Shown one piece after another: positions 19,421-24,962 of a DNA stretch of 24,962 bases. Position numbers and translations under genes: made by a program. Every line of letters begins with the position of its first letter. Position 1 is the first letter of the stretch. The stretch is from a virus, in the IMG/VR virus record IMGVR_UViG_3300033149_002667, positions 1-24,962 of that record; one strand, given 5' to 3'. The notes beneath the pieces are model-generated. The model was not told the origin of the DNA and did no database searches. It saw nothing but the letters and a program-made list of their open reading frames with translations.

Positions 19421-19560
19421 GACAATCAGGAAAGCGCCTTGACTGCGCTGATCACGCAGTGACAAATCAGTACCCGACTGATGGCGAAATGGTGAGCGCT
19501 CACCTACATTTTATTCGGGAGCAATCCTAACGGGAAGGTTGCAAGTAGCCTTCCCGTTTT
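19421..19560 (+). ncRNA. Branched small RNA with own promoter and terminator
   Basis: About 140 nt. CGCC 19435-19438 pairs with GGCG 19483-19486, closing a junction with two hairpins: ACTGCG/CGCAGT (19442-19447, 19455-19460; loop CTGATCA) and ATCAGT/ACTGAT (19466-19471, 19477-19482; loop ACCCG). Then comes the palindrome GGTGAGCGCTCACC (19491-19504) and a terminator. The loop base run CTGAT (19448-19452) is complementary to ATCAG at 19424-19428, so a pseudoknot is possible. There is no convincing open frame. It could act on mRNA, ribosomes or a protein, or be read through into the protease gene as a leader. It matches no known family that I recognise. Confidence 0.7.
19529..19560 (+). terminator. 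Intrinsic terminator
   Basis: AACGGGAAGG (19529-19538) pairs with CCTTCCCGTT (19549-19558) across a 10-base loop, followed by a T-run. It ends the small RNA and would also reduce read-through from the portal into the protease gene starting at 19577. Confidence 0.85.
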
Positions 19561-19576
19561 ACTTTGGGGAAAGAAT

Positions 19577-21400
19577 ATGCCAAGACCAAATTTTCACAGT
19601 TGTGAATTGCTGCCAGATAGTACGCCGAAGGATCGTGTGCGAACTAAACACGAAACTATTGACGGCAAACCCGTCAGTGTTATCTATTACATCAAGGACA
19701 ATAAAGCTAAACGCAAGTCTGTTCTCTTTCCTAAAAGTTCGTGGGATGCTGATGCTGCTCGTGCGCACTGTAGTGGCACCTTTGTTCCAGCGGGTAAGGC
19801 AGCGGCGACTCTAGTTTTTATTGATGAAGGTCCCGCACAAGCTATCACACTTGCTGTTGCACCTTCTGCAGAAGAGACTGAAACCCAAGAACTTGTATGG
19901 CATCCTGTGATCTATGTGGGGCGTTGGGAGCACTCATCGTATGGAGAATTTGAGGTTAAACTTTCTGATTTGGAGGAAATGGTCTCCAATTTTGAGGCAG
20001 GTGTTCCTTTGCAGGCTGGTGTGCCGATTGATGAAAATGGGGTTCATGATGTGCGAGGCGAAGGTGCGTTTGGTTGGATTGAAAAACTGGAAATACGCGA
20101 AGACGCTCTTTGGGCTGGAATTAAGTGGACACAAGATGGCATTGCAGCAATAGAGGATGGCCGCTATAAGTATCTTTCGGCGTCCTTCTATATCGGCGAA
20201 AATCCTTACGCCGAGACTAGCACATTGCAAGCGGGTGCTCTTTGTACTCGGCCATTCTTTAGTCAACAGCCAGAACTTCGAGTTGCAGCTTCTGAGTATA
20301 GTTATGCTTTAGGGAATGAGGCTATGTCTGCTGCTGATGATTCTCGCGAGAAGGCACGGGCAGCACAGCGGCAGCGAGCGAAGCGTTGGGGAATTCAGAT
20401 ACTAAGCGACACAAATCTGACGCCGCCTGCAGCTTATCGAGATGAATGTCCTAACCCCAGTGACTATGGCGATCCAGTAAACTATAAATATCCACTAAAG
20501 CCTGAAAGTCGGTTGCGCAACGCACCAGCGAGAATGGCACAAAATTATGGTGTGTATAATGTAAAGTCACGCCGCATTATCTGGAATCGAATTATTAGGC
20601 GTCAGAAAGCATCTGGCATAAAACATAAGTGGGGCAGCCCGCTAGCCTTGGATCGCTTATTGGCTCCCGACTTAGCGGCTTGGGCTAAGCGTGGACGAAA
20701 TGTTGCTGCTACGCGAACAGGAGGTTCAGTTATGAATGCCGAAGAAGCACGAGCAAAATATGTTGAGTTGAAGGGTGAAGTTACTGATGAGGAGTGGGAA
20801 AAGATAACAGAGGGCATTGAGACGGAGGAGGATTGGGAAATTCTTGTTGCCAGCTTTGTTGAAGAGGAGGGTGAAGGTAGCGAGGAAGAGGGTGGAGAGG
20901 AAGGGCCTCTGGAAGAGCAGCTTGCCGAAGCTCAGGCAAAAGTGAAAGAATTAGAGCAGTTAGTTGCTGAAGAGCAGAAAGCTAAAGACGAGGCGCTTGC
21001 AGCCACCCAGAAACTGACTGAGCGTGTGGATGTTTTGGAAAAGGAGAATAAGGAGGCTAAGTTGCGCGAAGAGATTAGCGCGGTTGATCTCGGTGGCAAC
21101 AGGCGTTATTCTCCCGCTGCTGTTGATTTGCTAGTTGCTGCTCAGCTTAATCCAGGTGAGGAGTCCATCAAAGCCATTCAGGCTCATATGGAGGAGCATG
21201 GCGGCAGTATGGACACAGTGATAATGGGTGAAGTAGGAGCAGTTAGTGCTGTCACAGCAACTGGTAAGCAGAGTGATGAGCAGTGGTGGCAGCAGAAGAA
21301 GCAAAGCATTACGCCCGAGACTGCAGCCAGAGTGGAAGCGGCTGTCGCTAGCGAAAAGAGCAAGACCTTCCGCGCAGCTTATGAGGAAACCCTTCTGTAG
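19577..21400 (+). CDS. Head maturation protease-scaffold, Mu I-like, with DUF6582-like insert
   Basis: 607 residues, ATG 19577 behind GGGGAAAGAAT. In Mu, gpI cuts the scaffold during head assembly. Residues 100-235 match the Mu-I protease pattern: V-G-R-W, then G-V-H-D-V-R-G-E-G-A-F-G-W-I, A-L-W-A-G-I-K-W-T-Q-D-G, and D-G-R-Y-K-Y-L-S-A-S-F-Y. Residues 280-350 (Y-R-D-E-C-P-N-P-S-D-Y-G-D-P-V-N-Y-K-Y-P-L, then R-N-A-P-A-R-M-A-Q-N, W-N-R-I-I) resemble the DUF6582 module seen in phage proteases. Residues 385-607 are acidic and coiled coil, as in scaffolds. N-terminal segment R-K-S-V-L-F-P-K-S-S-W-D-A-D-A-A-R resembles other prohead proteases. Confidence 0.8.
   Translation: MPRPNFHSCELLPDSTPKDRVRTKHETIDGKPVSVIYYIKDNKAKRKSVLFPKSSWDADAARAHCSGTFVPAGKAAATLVFIDEGPAQAITLAVAPSAEETETQELVWHPVIYVGRWEHSSYGEFEVKLSDLEEMVSNFEAGVPLQAGVPIDENGVHDVRGEGAFGWIEKLEIREDALWAGIKWTQDGIAAIEDGRYKYLSASFYIGENPYAETSTLQAGALCTRPFFSQQPELRVAASEYSYALGNEAMSAADDSREKARAAQRQRAKRWGIQILSDTNLTPPAAYRDECPNPSDYGDPVNYKYPLKPESRLRNAPARMAQNYGVYNVKSRRIIWNRIIRRQKASGIKHKWGSPLALDRLLAPDLAAWAKRGRNVAATRTGGSVMNAEEARAKYVELKGEVTDEEWEKITEGIETEEDWEILVASFVEEEGEGSEEEGGEEGPLEEQLAEAQAKVKELEQLVAEEQKAKDEALAATQKLTERVDVLEKENKEAKLREEISAVDLGGNRRYSPAAVDLLVAAQLNPGEESIKAIQAHMEEHGGSMDTVIMGEVGAVSAVTATGKQSDEQWWQQKKQSITPETAARVEAAVASEKSKTFRAAYEETLL
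20732..21400 (+). CDS. Nested scaffold protein from internal start
   Basis: In-frame ATG at codon 386 of the protease gene, behind ACAGGAGGTTCAGTT. It would make a separate 222-residue scaffold: acidic linker (FVEEEGEGSEEEGGEEGPLE) and a long coiled coil. Mu gpZ inside gpI and lambda Nu3 inside C are precedents. The strong ribosome binding site within coding sequence and its position at the start of the scaffold domain are the evidence. Confidence 0.7.
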   Translation: MNAEEARAKYVELKGEVTDEEWEKITEGIETEEDWEILVASFVEEEGEGSEEEGGEEGPLEEQLAEAQAKVKELEQLVAEEQKAKDEALAATQKLTERVDVLEKENKEAKLREEISAVDLGGNRRYSPAAVDLLVAAQLNPGEESIKAIQAHMEEHGGSMDTVIMGEVGAVSAVTATGKQSDEQWWQQKKQSITPETAARVEAAVASEKSKTFRAAYEETLL

Positions 21401-21412
21401 GAGTGATAACTG

Positions 21413-21796
21413 ATGCCTATTTACACTAAGGTTACAGATAGCTTTGAGGTAGAAGCTGGCGAAGCTATAGCTCGTGGGATGCTTGTATCAATCCATGATG
21501 CTGATGGATTAGCTTATTTGGCTAATGCAGGTACTGGAGCTGATCAAGACATCCCTGCGGTTGGTGTTAGCGAAACAGCGGTAGCGGCGGGTGAGATAGT
21601 TGAAGTTAAACGCGAAGGCAAGATGGCTGGTGAGACTGGATTGCAGGAGGGTAATTGGTGTTATCTTTCTACCACAGATGGCTTAATTACACAAACGGCA
21701 CCTGCTGTTTCGGGTGATGCGGTACAAGTTGTTGGTGTGGCGGTTAGTCCAACCGAGTGGATGATTCAACTGGAATCTCATTCAATTGTCACGTAA
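21413..21796 (+). CDS. Capsid decoration-type protein, copy 1
   Basis: 127 residues, ATG 21413 behind GTAGGAGTGATAACTG. It is beta-rich, with a repeated style E-A-G-E-A-I-A-R-G, then G-L-A-Y-L-A-N-A-G, I-P-A-V-G-V-S-E-T and E-I-V-E-V-K-R-E-G. This is the look of DUF2190-like capsid stabilising or decoration proteins between scaffold and capsid genes. The next gene is its paralogue. The precise family is uncertain. Confidence 0.65.
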   Translation: MPIYTKVTDSFEVEAGEAIARGMLVSIHDADGLAYLANAGTGADQDIPAVGVSETAVAAGEIVEVKREGKMAGETGLQEGNWCYLSTTDGLITQTAPAVSGDAVQVVGVAVSPTEWMIQLESHSIVT

Positions 21797-21808
21797 GAGG
21801 TGAGCAGG

Positions 21809-22405
21809 ATGACAAAGTTTGTTAATCGGTTTCCGAACTTTCCTGCAATAGCTGGCGAGGACATAACAGCAGGAGAAGCTGTGAAGATTGATACAACTAG
21901 CGGCTTAGCTTATCTAGCTTGTGCTGGTGCAGGCATTGAGGAACTGCCTTGTGTGGGATTTGCCGAAACAACTGTTGCTGAGGGCGAAGTAGTTGAAGTC
22001 AAACATATGGGCATAATGCACCAGGCTCCTGTTTCGTTGTTTTCTGGTGATCTTGTGTATTTGTCCAATACCCCAGGTGCAGTTTCGGCAACAGCTGGTG
22101 ATACTTCTCAGATTGTGGGGATGGCAATTCCACTAGAGCCGCCACAGACGCCAGGTAGTCCGACTAATAGATTCCTTATCTGTATTGAGCAAATAGCTAG
22201 TGATACACAGCAGAGTAGTAGTAGTTCTAGTTCGAGTAGTAGTAGCAGTAGCAGCAGTAGCTCCTCCTCGGAGAGTTCGAGCAGCTCGAGCAGTAGTTCG
22301 TCTAGCTCAAGCAGTAGCAGCAGCTCGGAGAGTTCGAGTAGCAGCTCGTCTAGCAGCAGCTCGGAGAGTTCGAGTAGCAGTTCAAGTTCAAGTGCAGGTG
22401 CATAA
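21809..22405 (+). CDS. Decoration-type protein, copy 2, with poly-serine tail
   Basis: 198 residues from ATG 21809, behind AGAGGTGAGCAGG; a GTG at 21800 is less likely. Residues 1-125 are a paralogue of the previous protein (shared I-T-A-G-E-A-V, G-L-A-Y-L-A-C-A-G-A-G, E-L-P-C-V-G-F-A-E-T, G-E-V-V-E-V-K). From about residue 136 a stretch of some 60 residues is almost only serine, broken by a few Glu, ending SAGA. Mixed AGT, AGC, TCG, TCT and TCC codons show that serine itself is selected. The tail may be a flexible spike on the capsid, a glycosylation target, or an adhesive linker. Confidence 0.7.
   Translation: MTKFVNRFPNFPAIAGEDITAGEAVKIDTTSGLAYLACAGAGIEELPCVGFAETTVAEGEVVEVKHMGIMHQAPVSLFSGDLVYLSNTPGAVSATAGDTSQIVGMAIPLEPPQTPGSPTNRFLICIEQIASDTQQSSSSSSSSSSSSSSSSSSSESSSSSSSSSSSSSSSSSSESSSSSSSSSSSESSSSSSSSSAGA
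22209..22395 (+). repeat. Poly-serine codon tract with three 14-base repeats
   Basis: TCGGAGAGTTCGAG occurs at 22268-22281, 22325-22338 and 22361-22374 within runs of serine codons, giving the E-S-S-S-S units. The tract could expand or shrink by slippage or recombination, changing tail length. Confidence 0.8.
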
Positions 22406-22433
22406 CCAGTAACTCTTAATGGAGGTGGCTAGT

Positions 22434-23423
22434 ATGCCTGGCACCCCAGGTGCATTGACAACCGATGATGTTCCACTGAGTCTATTGTACACAGAGTTTA
22501 TAGACTCTATAAGGAAGCACAATGAGCAGGATAGAAACTTTAAATCGCTGTTTTGTCAACCGCCTACTAAAGATCGTACGGTTAGGATAGAACGGCGGAG
22601 TATGCGTTTCTATGAGTCAGGTGAGGATACTACGCAACCTGACTACCAGCATATAGACTATGATGATATTGATTTGGATGAGCCTCGTCGGATGATTGCT
22701 GCGGTTGGCATTACCCAGAAAGCTGTTGAAAAGGGTATTAGTTCTCGCCAAGTGCGAAATCATCACGATGAGGCATTGCGTGCTGACTTTCGGCTAGTAC
22801 AGCACGCAGTGTTGAAGCCTTGTCTGACAACTGGTGGCTGGTATGATGGTACGATGGCTACGGCACCACCGCCATTCAAGAAGAACACATTTACGACAGC
22901 ACACAGCCACTACTTAGCTGCAAATGTAGGGGGCGTGCCGACGCTAAATGAGTTTACTAATGCTAAACAGCATATTCTTGAGCATGGCTATAGTGGCCCA
23001 TTTTATGCCTTTGTGAACACTGCACAGGCGGAGCAGATAGAAAATGCTGCTGAGTGGGCAAATCAGCCTGGCCCTCTGCCGACTCCGACAATGACTCAGC
23101 TAGCGGAGATGGGAATGACACCGTTTATCCGCGCAGCGGGGATAACAGTCTATGCTGAGGACTGGATTGATGAGAACTATATGCTCGTTGTCTCCTTGGA
23201 AGAGAAGCCTTGCTCTTGGCGTATTCCCGAAGGCAAGGGTGTTGGCGTTGAGGGTCTTATGGTTCATACTGCCATCAAGGGCAGCGAGGCTATGTTGTCC
23301 AAGTATAACTTCATTGAGGAGTATGTACGCTGGATAAGTTGTAATGTACTGCATCGTGGTGCTGGCGTTGCCTATTATCTTGATGGCGCTACTTGGACGG
23401 ATACTACTGGCTGGTACATATAA
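22434..23423 (+). CDS. Major capsid protein
   Basis: 329 residues from ATG 22434, behind AATGGAGGTGGCTAGT. Size, position after the scaffold and decoration genes, and a layout with an N-terminal arm, central beta-hinge (Y-D-D-I-D-L-D-E-P-R-R) and long mixed alpha/beta part fit an HK97-fold capsid protein. Segments such as F-Y-A-F-V-N-T-A-Q-A-E-Q-I and I-T-V-Y-A-E-D-W-I-D-E-N-Y-M-L-V-V look like the A-domain of Mu gpT-like or P22-type capsids. Assigned from context and fold style. Confidence 0.75.
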   Translation: MPGTPGALTTDDVPLSLLYTEFIDSIRKHNEQDRNFKSLFCQPPTKDRTVRIERRSMRFYESGEDTTQPDYQHIDYDDIDLDEPRRMIAAVGITQKAVEKGISSRQVRNHHDEALRADFRLVQHAVLKPCLTTGGWYDGTMATAPPPFKKNTFTTAHSHYLAANVGGVPTLNEFTNAKQHILEHGYSGPFYAFVNTAQAEQIENAAEWANQPGPLPTPTMTQLAEMGMTPFIRAAGITVYAEDWIDENYMLVVSLEEKPCSWRIPEGKGVGVEGLMVHTAIKGSEAMLSKYNFIEEYVRWISCNVLHRGAGVAYYLDGATWTDTTGWYI

Positions 23424-23445
23424 TTCTCGCGGGAGGTAGGCTGGT

Positions 23446-23847
23446 ATGCAAACGATGGTAGTTTATCAGCTCTCTGAGAATCAGATAATTCCACGCGAGA
23501 CTCAAACTAATCTGCCAGTAGCAAATAGTGAGGGGCCAATACGATTAGGTGCGTGGGAATGGGCAACAATACTGGTGGGCGTTGATGTTCCAGCAGGAAC
23601 TACCTTGACGCTGACGGTTCAGCTTAGTCCTGACGGAGCTACGTGGTATGATGCTTATTTGCACGACTTAGCAGCAGCAGCAAACAAGTGGGTTCTTGCA
23701 GCGAATGTTGCGTTTGTCGGAGCAGTACAAAGTGCTACTGCTGAGATCGGCCTCTCCTGCTGTGCTCCCTATGTGCGTCTGCGAGCAATAAGCGCTGGCG
23801 CTGATGATGCTGTGCTTACATCAGCATGGTTTGTGGCTATATCATAA
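23446..23847 (+). CDS. Beta-sandwich structural protein
   Basis: 133 residues, ATG 23446 behind GCGGGAGGTAGGCTGGT. It alternates beta strands (WATILVGVDVPAGTTLTLTV; TWYDAYLHDLAAAANKWVLA; PYVRLRAIS), like jelly-roll or immunoglobulin-like head or tail accessory proteins. It lies between capsid and connector genes. The exact role is not identified. Confidence 0.55.
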   Translation: MQTMVVYQLSENQIIPRETQTNLPVANSEGPIRLGAWEWATILVGVDVPAGTTLTLTVQLSPDGATWYDAYLHDLAAAANKWVLAANVAFVGAVQSATAEIGLSCCAPYVRLRAISAGADDAVLTSAWFVAIS

Positions 23848-23864
23848 GACAAGGAGAAAATTGA

Positions 23865-24206
23865 ATGGAAGCGACAATAGAGGAAACAGAACGAATTTAT
23901 GCAACCTTGCCAACAGTAGACCAGCGAGAGCTGCGTAAGATTCCAGATGATGCTGTTGCTTTTTGGGAAGGCAACTACTTCAACAAGGAAGAGGCGATAG
24001 AGTGGCTGAAGGCTGAAGAGCAACGGGCATTGGAGATATACAATAAAAGTTCAAATGGCAAGGTTGTTCGAGGTGCTCATGCTCACGCAGCAGCTTGTGC
24101 TGAATTAGCAAAAAAGATCAAAAAAGGTGGCCCGCCTCTTAAAAAGCCTTGTGATCTTGAGCTTGAGCTTGGCAAAATCCAAGATAGGATGCTTGGTGCA
24201 AAGTAG
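23865..24206 (+). CDS. Helical head-region protein
   Basis: 113 residues, ATG 23865 behind AAGGAGAAAATTGA. It is helical and highly charged (KEEAIEWLKAEEQRALEIYN; AAACAELAKKIKKGGPPLKK). It lies between a structural gene and the connector gene. No family is recognised. Confidence 0.55.
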   Translation: MEATIEETERIYATLPTVDQRELRKIPDDAVAFWEGNYFNKEEAIEWLKAEEQRALEIYNKSSNGKVVRGAHAHAAACAELAKKIKKGGPPLKKPCDLELELGKIQDRMLGAK

Positions 24207-24216
24207 GTGCAGCTAA

Positions 24217-24678
24217 ATGGCAGCACACTACATCAATTGGGCAGATGCTCGTCAGTACCTTGACAACACAACAGTCGGCGATGTTGACATTCCCAAACTA
24301 CAAGCACTTAGCGAAGTAATGGAGGAGAAGTTTGACGGTCGGCTGCGGCGGAGATATGATATCCCATTTGTAGAAGCCGACGATCCAGATAGCTTTGAGA
24401 TTGCCAAAAAAGTTTGTGGGATGTGGGCAGCAGCAGCTTACTTGCGCGAGTCGTTATCTGCGGAGGGCACCGAGGAAAATGCATGGTGGGCAAACTATCT
24501 TGACCAGATGGCTGAGGACTTGATAGCTGTGTTGGAGAGCCGTGCTGCACCCGATGACGCCGAAGCTGCTACTAACCCGTTGCAGCACATTCCTTATGAT
24601 GGGGCCTCCAGACCAGCCGCTATATTCAAACGAAAGAATGTTATTGGTGGTAGCACTTATCACCAGTATCACTGGTAA
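24217..24678 (+). CDS. Head-tail connector, DUF1320/Mu gp36-like
   Basis: 153 residues, ATG 24217 (a GTAGGTGCAGCTAA site is upstream). The pattern I-P-K-L-Q-A-L-S-E-V-M-E-E-K-F-D-G-R-L-R-R-R-Y-D-I-P-F is the typical DUF1320/gp36 signature, and the rest is helical with a C-terminal tail. These proteins form part of the head-completion ring between portal and tail. The stop overlaps the next ATG (TAATG). Confidence 0.75.
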   Translation: MAAHYINWADARQYLDNTTVGDVDIPKLQALSEVMEEKFDGRLRRRYDIPFVEADDPDSFEIAKKVCGMWAAAAYLRESLSAEGTEENAWWANYLDQMAEDLIAVLESRAAPDDAEAATNPLQHIPYDGASRPAAIFKRKNVIGGSTYHQYHW

Positions 24679-24962
24679 TGCGACTAACAGCAACATTAGA
24701 TGCAAATACAATAGCTCAAGTAGGTTTGCGGCGGTATCTGCAGACGCTAAGCGGGCGAGCAAATGATTTGTATCCTGTTTGGGATAATGTGCTGAATATT
24801 CTCTATGAAGCAGAGCGGCGATTATTTGCTCAGGAAGGGCAAACGGAAGAACACAGTAAATGGGAAAAGTTGTCGCCACGATATGCTGCTTGGAAAGAGA
24901 AACATTATCCAGGTATGCCGATTTTGACATTAACGGGCCGTTTTCGTGGTTCTATGACTGAT
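24678..24962 (+). CDS. Virion morphogenesis protein, Mu G-like (partial)
   Basis: 95 residues are visible and the frame runs off the right edge. The pattern W-E-K-L-S-P-R-Y-A-A-W-K-E-K-H-Y-P-G-M-P-I-L-T-L-T-G-R-F-R-G-S-M is the conserved region of phage virion morphogenesis (tail-completion, Mu gpG) proteins. The N-terminal part is helical. It is coupled to the previous gene by TAATG. Confidence 0.8.
   Translation, partial: MRLTATLDANTIAQVGLRRYLQTLSGRANDLYPVWDNVLNILYEAERRLFAQEGQTEEHSKWEKLSPRYAAWKEKHYPGMPILTLTGRFRGSMTD

Noticed and set aside
19478-19490. CTGATGGCGAAAT resembles the hammerhead ribozyme core (CUGAUGA ... GAAA)
   Set aside because: There is no room for stem II between the two core parts, and the bases are already used in perfect stems; no cleavage site arrangement is visible.
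22200-22412. Arg/Val-rich plus-strand frame across the serine tract
   Set aside because: Low-complexity shadow of the serine codons in another frame.
1-24962. CRISPR array or insertion sequence
   Set aside because: No regularly spaced direct repeats of suitable size, and no transposase or terminal inverted repeats are visible.

Overview
The window is part of a double-stranded DNA tailed-phage (or prophage) genome. The head genes follow the phage Mu order: terminase, gp29-type portal, I-type protease with an internal scaffold start, decoration proteins, major capsid, gp36-type connector, G-type protein. No Mu-type transposase is visible. A short tyrosine recombinase lies in the leftward operon, so this looks like an integrating temperate phage with a Mu-like head. 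The host cannot be named. Ribosome binding sites are strong and close to AGGAGGTGA, promoters are TTGACA-17-TATAAT, and TAA, TAG and TGA all act as stops. A phage-borne signal-peptide protein and an HldE-type heptose kinase homologue hint at a Gram-negative (diderm) bacterium.

Layout: (1) 1-2750, plus strand: small genes in tandem, several of them related to each other and started by a repeated ribosome-binding cassette, then a membrane-anchored protein resembling 3D-domain cell-wall enzymes, and a well-folded candidate RNA at 2524-2629. (2) 2738-11277, minus strand: a long operon of about 26 tightly packed small genes. It includes a ParB with an embedded zinc ribbon, an orphan TyrRS-like S4 domain, several zinc-finger mini-proteins, several single- or double-span membrane proteins and the integrase. 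(3) 11278-11763: divergent control region with leftward and rightward promoters, three TTGTACAA palindromes and other inverted repeats. (4) 11764-24962, plus strand: the packaging and head operon. Between a putative small terminase and the large terminase sits a cargo cassette: an HTH-phosphoesterase, a SemiSWEET sugar transporter, a secreted protein, a sugar kinase and a cupin.

The most unusual content is a set of small structured RNAs between the late genes. At 15552-15634 there is what looks like a tmRNA reduced to its tRNA-like domain: 7-bp acceptor with a G3-U70 pair, A73, encoded CCA, the tmRNA D-loop signature TTTCGAC and the tmRNA T-stem, but no tag-coding or pseudoknot part. At 17695-17768 there is an odd CAU-anticodon tRNA with partial initiator character. 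At about 19421-19560 a branched RNA has its own consensus promoter and intrinsic terminator. A fourth element with a 10-bp closing stem is at 14616-14690. With the orphan S4 domain, these suggest that the phage carries RNA parts aimed at the host translation or ribosome-rescue machinery. That is inference; the structures are read directly from the sequence.

A second theme is sugar chemistry: a SemiSWEET, an HldE-like kinase and a cupin isomerase-like protein share an operon with a decoration protein that has a poly-serine tail of about 60 residues.
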